From positions 1-34,923 of the forward strand of contig CAYLHS010000014.1 in assembly GCA_964383535.1 (NCBI GenBank): a stretch of DNA of 34,923 nucleotides, in the 5' to 3' direction. The notes under the pieces are model-generated. The model searched no databases and was not told the DNA's origin. It worked only from the letters and a program-made list of their open reading frames with translations. Positions 30,803 to 34,923 of the stretch are shown in pieces (the first letter of the stretch is position 1; each line of letters opens with the position of its first letter). This stretch comes from CAYLHS01 sp964383535. GTDB taxonomy: Bacteria > Actinomycetota > Acidimicrobiia > Spongiisociales > UBA4744. The position numbers and the translations under genes were made by a program.

Positions 30803-30953
30803 GGTCGGGTGCCACCCACACCCGACACCCCAACAAGCGCATTGGACCGCGGGCAAGGACTCCCTGGCGCCTTCCCGACACAACGGCCCACTGTGGCTCT
30901 TCGTAAGAAGGGCAACGAGGCTCCGGTTCTACCCCCTTGCCGGGGCCTCGTCA
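30803..30953 (+). ncRNA. candidate ~150-nt structured small RNA
   Basis: Downstream of the promoter the plus strand folds into four successive hairpins. Hairpin 1 pairs 30804-30811 (GTCGGGTG) with 30819-30826 exactly, with a 7-base loop. Hairpin 2 pairs 30850-30858 with 30870-30877 (8 pairs, one bulged C). Hairpin 3 pairs 30896-30902 with 30907-30913 around the GNRA tetraloop GUAA. Hairpin 4 is the 12-pair terminator at 30915-30951. No convincing reading frame with a ribosome site lies inside. It does not show the hallmarks of SRP, 6S, tmRNA or RNase P RNA. Promoter, compact fold and terminator together support a stand-alone transcript of unknown function lying between two minus-strand genes. 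Confidence 0.6.
30915..30951. terminator. bidirectional terminator hairpin
   Basis: ACGAGGCTCCGG (30915-30926) pairs with CCGGGGCCTCGT (30940-30951), 12 pairs with one wobble and a 13-base loop. The right arm touches the antiporter stop codon. It can end both the plus-strand small RNA and the minus-strand antiporter transcript. Tails are only weakly T-rich in both directions, as is common in high-GC genomes. Confidence 0.7.
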
Positions 30954-33122
30954 TTTCCGCAGGTTCGGGAACCCCACGATCACCACAGGAATCTGAGCGT
31001 GCTCGATGATGTAGCTGGTGCCGTGGCCGAGGAACGGTCGGTCCGTGAGCGGCCGTGTCGAGGTGCCGAGCACCAGGAGGTCGAACGGGCCGGAACCGGC
31101 TACCGACAGAACCTCATCGACCGCGTTCGGGGCGACGCTGATGAGCGTGTCGACGGAGATGCCGAGCCTCGTCCCCAAGGCTGCCGCCTCCGCGACCAAT
31201 TCGGCGGCGTCACGCCTGGCCTCCGACCCCATCGTTGCTTCGAGCATGACGCCTTGGCCGGAGGGCCGGTTGACGACATGCAGCGCCGTCGCATCCCCCG
31301 CGCCGGAGCGTGCGACGGCGTATGCCAGCTCCTCGGCCGCCCTGGTCGAGAGATCATTCGACACCGGCACGAGCGGATGCCGTGGAAGGTCATCAGGAAT
31401 GCCACCTGCCGTCCTCACGATCACCACCGGGAGCCGGACTCTCGCGAGGGTTCGATCGACCACGGTAGAGAACATCCCCCGTTCGTCCGAGTCTTCTTCG
31501 GACGCTCCAAGCACGAGGAGGTCGTACCCGAGTAGCGACTCGGCCACGATCGCGGCCACCGGGTCGGCGGACCGCTTGCGAACGACTCGATGCTGCTGGT
31601 CCCCGAGCGCACGATGGACATCGGCAGGATTCGCGGTGTGATCGGTCTGTCGGAGCAACCGTCCGACGACGGTTGGGGAGGTCCCTTCGACCACGAGCAC
31701 CGTCACCTCGGCGTTGGGGAACGCGGCGGCGACAAGGCGTGCCGCAAACGCGCTGTTCGCACCGCCCCGGGTGGGGAGGAGGATCCGTTGCGATCGCAGA
31801 ATCAAGGATTGCTCACGAAGGGATTCCTCGTCGAGCCGCCGGCGCTCGTCCTCCCCGATATCGCGATCGTTGACCGTCAGACGCAAGAGCTGTGGGGCGA
31901 GGATGGACGTGGCCAGAGCGGTGAGCACCAGCACGGTGAACGCCGACTCGGCGAGCACCCCGAGATTCAACCCGATGATCGCGACGACGACCCCCATCGC
32001 GCCGAGCGCCGACAGGCCGGCGCCCAAGACGACACCCTGGTGCGTGTCGAGGCCACCGATGCGGGCACCTGCCAGCGTGCCCACCACCTTGGCGGCGATC
32101 GCCAGCAGCACCACGGCGATGAGCCACCACACTGCCGATCCGTGGAGCGAGCCGAAGTCGACGCGTAGCCCCGAGTAGGCGAAGAAGACAGGGGCGAAGA
32201 AGCTGATCGTCACCGACTCGAGTACTTCGCGCGCCCTCGGGAGCTGATGACGGGTCACCCCGAGCAGGATGCCCACGATGAACGCCCCGAGGATCGCCTC
32301 GAGCCCGAGCGCTTGGGTGATCGAAGCGCCCACCAGACCGGCGACGACCATCACGGTGAGGGCGGCCGTCACGCTCGACCCTCCGCGCAGCGCCATCCTG
32401 AACAGCCGATCCAACACCCATCTGCCGGCTGTTGCCGCGACGACGAGGAACACGACCAATCCGACGAACGACATCGCCAGCGCGCCCAGGTCGAATTCGC
32501 CCTGGATCGCAACTCCCGACATCGCGGCGAGGATCAGCCAGCCGAGCGCGTCCATGGTCATGCCTGCGGCCAGGGTGATCTGGCCGAAGTCGCGCCGGAG
32601 GAACCCGAGGTCGGCGAGGATCTTTGCGACGACAGGCAGCGCCGAGACGGAGAGCGCGAGCGCGAAGAATGCAGCGAACAGCCCCATGCCGTGCACGCCG
32701 ACGAATCCGTCCGGGACCAGGAAGGCGACCCCGAAGAACAGCAGGAACGGGATGGTGAAGCTGCCGAGCGACACGCTCACAGCCGCTCTCCGGAACCTCC
32801 TGATGATCGCCAGATCCGTTTCGTAGCCGAGTGCGACGAGCAGCATGATCACGCCGATCCATGCAAGGCCGAACACGACCGCATCCACCGTCGTGTAGCC
32901 ACCCCCAAACACCCACGCGTATCCTCCCGGTGCGACCCTGCCGAACACGGACGGTCCGAGCAGGATCCCTGCCATCAGCTCCCCGACGACCGGTGGCTGG
33001 CCGATCCGGCCGGCGAGACCGCCCAGAATGCGGGCCAAGCCGACGAGCAACGCGACCTGAACCAGCGTGACGAGCAACTGGTGTTCGTCCAGCGGTGCCG
33101 CGGTCGCGGCTGCCAGGATCAC
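30951..33122 (-). CDS. cation/proton antiporter (CPA2) with two C-terminal UspA domains
   Basis: The GTG at 33122 gives 723 residues. Residues ~1-400 are a Na+/H+ or K+/H+ exchanger domain with about 12 hydrophobic helices, including IGQPPVVGELMAGILLGPSVFG near 35-56, ALSVSALPVVAKILADLGFL and GAFIVGILLGVTRHQLP. Two universal stress protein domains follow in the cytoplasm, at about 444-565 (RILLPTRGG start) and 578-720. The second has VLGTSTRPLTDRPFLGHGTS, close to the ATP-binding USP pattern. Such fusions are thought to let nucleotides or stress signals gate the exchanger. The GTG overlaps the ychF stop by four bases (GTGA), so the two are cotranslated. The longer in-frame extension overlaps ychF and was not used. 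Confidence 0.92.
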   Translation of the reverse strand: MILAAATAAPLDEHQLLVTLVQVALLVGLARILGGLAGRIGQPPVVGELMAGILLGPSVFGRVAPGGYAWVFGGGYTTVDAVVFGLAWIGVIMLLVALGYETDLAIIRRFRRAAVSVSLGSFTIPFLLFFGVAFLVPDGFVGVHGMGLFAAFFALALSVSALPVVAKILADLGFLRRDFGQITLAAGMTMDALGWLILAAMSGVAIQGEFDLGALAMSFVGLVVFLVVAATAGRWVLDRLFRMALRGGSSVTAALTVMVVAGLVGASITQALGLEAILGAFIVGILLGVTRHQLPRAREVLESVTISFFAPVFFAYSGLRVDFGSLHGSAVWWLIAVVLLAIAAKVVGTLAGARIGGLDTHQGVVLGAGLSALGAMGVVVAIIGLNLGVLAESAFTVLVLTALATSILAPQLLRLTVNDRDIGEDERRRLDEESLREQSLILRSQRILLPTRGGANSAFAARLVAAAFPNAEVTVLVVEGTSPTVVGRLLRQTDHTANPADVHRALGDQQHRVVRKRSADPVAAIVAESLLGYDLLVLGASEEDSDERGMFSTVVDRTLARVRLPVVIVRTAGGIPDDLPRHPLVPVSNDLSTRAAEELAYAVARSGAGDATALHVVNRPSGQGVMLEATMGSEARRDAAELVAEAAALGTRLGISVDTLISVAPNAVDEVLSVAGSGPFDLLVLGTSTRPLTDRPFLGHGTSYIIEHAQIPVVIVGFPNLRK

Positions 33123-34192
33123 ACCGAGAACCTCACCACCAAGACGTCCCCCTGACAGACGACGTACTCCTTGCCTTCGATCCGGATCACGCCGTGAGAC
33201 TTGGCGGCGTCCCATCCTCCGGACTCGATCACCTGGTCGATCGTCGCCACCTCGGCCCTGATGAATCCTCGTTGCAGATCCGAGTGGATCTTGCCCGCCG
33301 CGACGGGAGCGGTCGCTCCACGTCGAACCGTCCACGCGTGGGATTCCTTCGGCCCGACGGTGTAGAACGTGAGCAATCCAAGCGTCGCGTACGCGGCACG
33401 CACCATCTCGGCGAGCGCCCCTTCACCCATCCCGAGCCCTTCGAGGATGTCCCGGCGATCGCCGGCGTCCATGGCGGCGACCTCGGCCTCGATCTTCACG
33501 GACAGGGCGACGACCGAGTCGCCTTCGGGTACCAGGTCGGCGACGGTCCTGACGAGGTCCTCTTGTCGTGTCTCACCCTCGTCGACATTCACGACCCACA
33601 CCGCAGGCTCCAACGTGAGCGGTGCAAGATCCCGGAACGCGGCGAGATCCGCTTCCTCCCACATCCGGTCGCGAAGTGGACGTCCCTGTGCCAGGTGATC
33701 AGCCGCCTCGGCGATCGCCTCGGATGCCCGCTTCTTCTTCGAATCCGCTGACGCTTCCTTGGCGATCTTCGGTCGTCTGCGCTCGAATACGTCCGCGTCG
33801 GCCATGGTCAGCTCGAGGAGGAGTTCTTCAGTCTGTTCGGCAGGATCGGTCCCGGACTCTTCCGAGGGAATCTCCTCGTCGGTGAACGCCCTCACAACCA
33901 TCACGAGGCCGTCCATCTCGCGAAGTCTCCCGAGGAACTGGGAGCCCAATCCTCCCCCGTGGGCGGCCATCGCAGGAAGGTCGAGGAGCTCCAGATTCGC
34001 GTGCACGATCTTCTTCGAGTGCTCCAGTTCGGCAGCGGTCTCGAGCAACCCGTCCGGAATCGAAGCAACCCCGAGGTTCGGCGACGTGGTCGAGAAGGGG
34101 TGTGGGGCGGTCGGCGCGTCGAGACCTGTCATCGCGTTGAACAGCGCCGTCTTGCCCACGTTAGGAAGGCCGATGATCCCGAGTCGAGCCAC
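33119..34192 (-). CDS. ychF: YchF/OLA1 family P-loop ATPase
   Basis: The 357-residue protein is a universally conserved Obg-family NTPase linked to ribosomes and translational stress responses. The G1 loop is GLPNVGKT (7-14), G3 appears as LDLPAMAAHGGGLGSQFL, and the nucleotide-specificity G4 is NVDE rather than NKxD, as in ATP-preferring YchF. A helical insert (KKKRASEAIAEAADHL) and the C-terminal TGS domain ending WDAAKSHGVIRIEGKEYVVCQGDVLVVRF complete the fold. The GTG start at 34192 is six bases after a TACAGT box (34204-34199), supporting a leaderless transcript. It is coupled to the antiporter gene. Confidence 0.96.
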   Translation of the reverse strand: MARLGIIGLPNVGKTALFNAMTGLDAPTAPHPFSTTSPNLGVASIPDGLLETAAELEHSKKIVHANLELLDLPAMAAHGGGLGSQFLGRLREMDGLVMVVRAFTDEEIPSEESGTDPAEQTEELLLELTMADADVFERRRPKIAKEASADSKKKRASEAIAEAADHLAQGRPLRDRMWEEADLAAFRDLAPLTLEPAVWVVNVDEGETRQEDLVRTVADLVPEGDSVVALSVKIEAEVAAMDAGDRRDILEGLGMGEGALAEMVRAAYATLGLLTFYTVGPKESHAWTVRRGATAPVAAGKIHSDLQRGFIRAEVATIDQVIESGGWDAAKSHGVIRIEGKEYVVCQGDVLVVRFSV

Positions 34193-34280
34193 GGCACAAC
34201 TGTACCGGTCGATCGGTGGCACGAGGAAGATCAAACGCCGACGACGGAGGAATGAAGGAGCCGACTACGGTACGAGCAGG

Positions 34281-34923
34281 ATGCGTGTGAGTGTGATCGG
34301 AGCAGGCTCGTGGGGAACCACGGTTGCGGCTCTCAGCGCGCGAACGCACCCCACCCTGCTCTGGGCTCGCCGCCCCGAACTGGCCGAGGCGATCAGAGCG
34401 ACAGGGGAGAACCCCGACTACCTCACAGGTCACCGTCTCCCGTACGGCCTGCACGCGACGAGTGACATCGACGAGGCAGTCGACCGGCCCGGCGTGGTCG
34501 TGATGGCCGTTCCGTCGCATGGGTTTCGAACCGTGATCGAAGGACTCGCAGGCAAACTCGATCCAACGGTGCCCATCCTCAGCCTCTCGAAAGGGATCGA
34601 GCAGGAGACCTTGCTTCGCATGACCCAGGTGACCATGGATGTCCTGCCCGATCACGACTCATCCCGGGTCGGCGTGATGACGGGACCGAACCTCGCATCC
34701 GAGGTGATGGAGGGGCAACCCACCGCGACGGTCATTGCGATGGAGAGCATGGATCAAGCCAAAGAGCTTCAGCGGCTGTTCATGGGCCCATCGTTTCGTG
34801 TGTACACCAACCGCGATGTCGTCGGGTGCGAAACGGCGGGTGCGCTGAAGAACGTTCTCGCGATCGCGGCCGGCATGTCGTCGGGTCTCGGGTTCGGCGA
34901 CAACTCTCTGGCATCGCTCATCA
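34281..34923 (+). CDS. gpsA: NAD(P)-dependent glycerol-3-phosphate dehydrogenase (partial)
   Basis: The gene begins at the ATG at 34281 and is cut by the right edge after 214 codons. GpsA makes sn-glycerol-3-phosphate from dihydroxyacetone phosphate for phospholipid synthesis in the cytoplasm. Visible motifs are the dinucleotide-binding GAGSWGTT (7-14), AVPSHGFR, LSLSKGIE, the GPNLASEV substrate loop, and CETAGALKNVLAIAAGMSSGLGFGDN, which includes the catalytic Lys. A TACGGT box lies about nine bases before the ATG. It diverges from ychF with 88 bases between the starts. Confidence 0.95.
   Translation, partial: MRVSVIGAGSWGTTVAALSARTHPTLLWARRPELAEAIRATGENPDYLTGHRLPYGLHATSDIDEAVDRPGVVVMAVPSHGFRTVIEGLAGKLDPTVPILSLSKGIEQETLLRMTQVTMDVLPDHDSSRVGVMTGPNLASEVMEGQPTATVIAMESMDQAKELQRLFMGPSFRVYTNRDVVGCETAGALKNVLAIAAGMSSGLGFGDNSLASLI

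Noticed and set aside
30803..30953. SRP, 6S, tmRNA or riboswitch identity for the small RNA
   Set aside because: I looked for the SRP GGAAG/AGCA loop, end-to-end 6S pairing, tmRNA ends and a downstream plus-strand gene. None is present.
1..34923. tRNA, rRNA, CRISPR arrays, insertion sequences or prophage genes
   Set aside because: No T-loop/acceptor pattern, spaced repeats, transposase or integrase motif was found on either strand.

Overview
The window is a dense, high-GC stretch of bacterial chromosome and almost certainly actinobacterial. Evidence for this is a 13E12/DUF222-type HNH endonuclease, a FadD15-like acyl-CoA ligase, AMACR-type CoA transferase and MFE-2-like dehydrogenase genes, many GTG/TTG starts, and several genes whose start codon lies 6-7 bases after a TAnnnT box (leaderless style). 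The mix of beta-oxidation genes, lipoproteins with Thr/Ser-rich linkers and DUF222-HNH would fit an Acidimicrobiia-like lineage, but that placement is inference. There is no phage, integrase, transposase, CRISPR array, rRNA or tRNA visible; this is core-type chromosome with a few unusual loci.

Layout. 1-843 (-): an unrecognised protein overlapping a LiaF-like protein cut by the window edge. 885-1853 (+): a Gfo/Idh/MocA oxidoreductase, convergent with a zinc-ribbon RNase HI (1860-2435, -). Upstream of RNase HI is a ~100-nt rod-like RNA fold placed exactly behind a good promoter. 2611-8558 (-): a four-gene operon of class III aminotransferase, kinase-like protein, CapA lipoprotein and DUF3160 lipoprotein. 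8633-10200: an SDR and a lysophospholipase-like hydrolase, convergent and sharing their stop codons. 10458-12205: an SRPBCC-like protein, an endonuclease V homologue lacking expected catalytic residues, and an NfuA-type Fe-S protein. 12267-16910 (+): a tightly coupled ATP-grasp / 4-alpha-glucanotransferase / S9 peptidase operon ending in a clear terminator. 17037-18449 (+): thiamine pyrophosphokinase, then an exported membrane-anchored protein coupled to a 59-residue membrane protein.

18446-19876 (-): an MFE-2-like dehydrogenase followed by a decayed MaoC hydratase pseudogene. 19922-21535 (-): a GH13 alpha-glucosidase. 21814-22872 (+): the HNH protein. 23083-24553 (+): an ECF-type sigma factor overlapping a membrane anti-sigma factor whose exported domain resembles the FtsX extracellular domain. 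24644-25180 (-): a lipoprotein. 25405-29447 (-): a lipoprotein cytochrome c, HSD10-like SDR, AMACR-like CoA transferase and acyl-CoA ligase, an acyl-CoA degradation operon. 29519-30226 (+): a SIMPL-domain lipoprotein. 30245-30739 (-): a small exporter-family membrane protein. 30798-30951 (+): a previously unlabelled small RNA candidate with near-consensus promoter, four hairpins and terminator. 30951-34192 (-): a cation/proton antiporter with two UspA domains coupled to YchF. 34281-end (+): the start of gpsA.

The best candidates for something undescribed are the small RNA at 30.8 kb, the structured RNA before RNase HI, the sigma/anti-sigma pair with the FtsX-like sensor, and the aminotransferase/kinase-like/CapA/DUF3160 operon. 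All functional statements rest on reading the sequence and recalled family features; no database search was possible.
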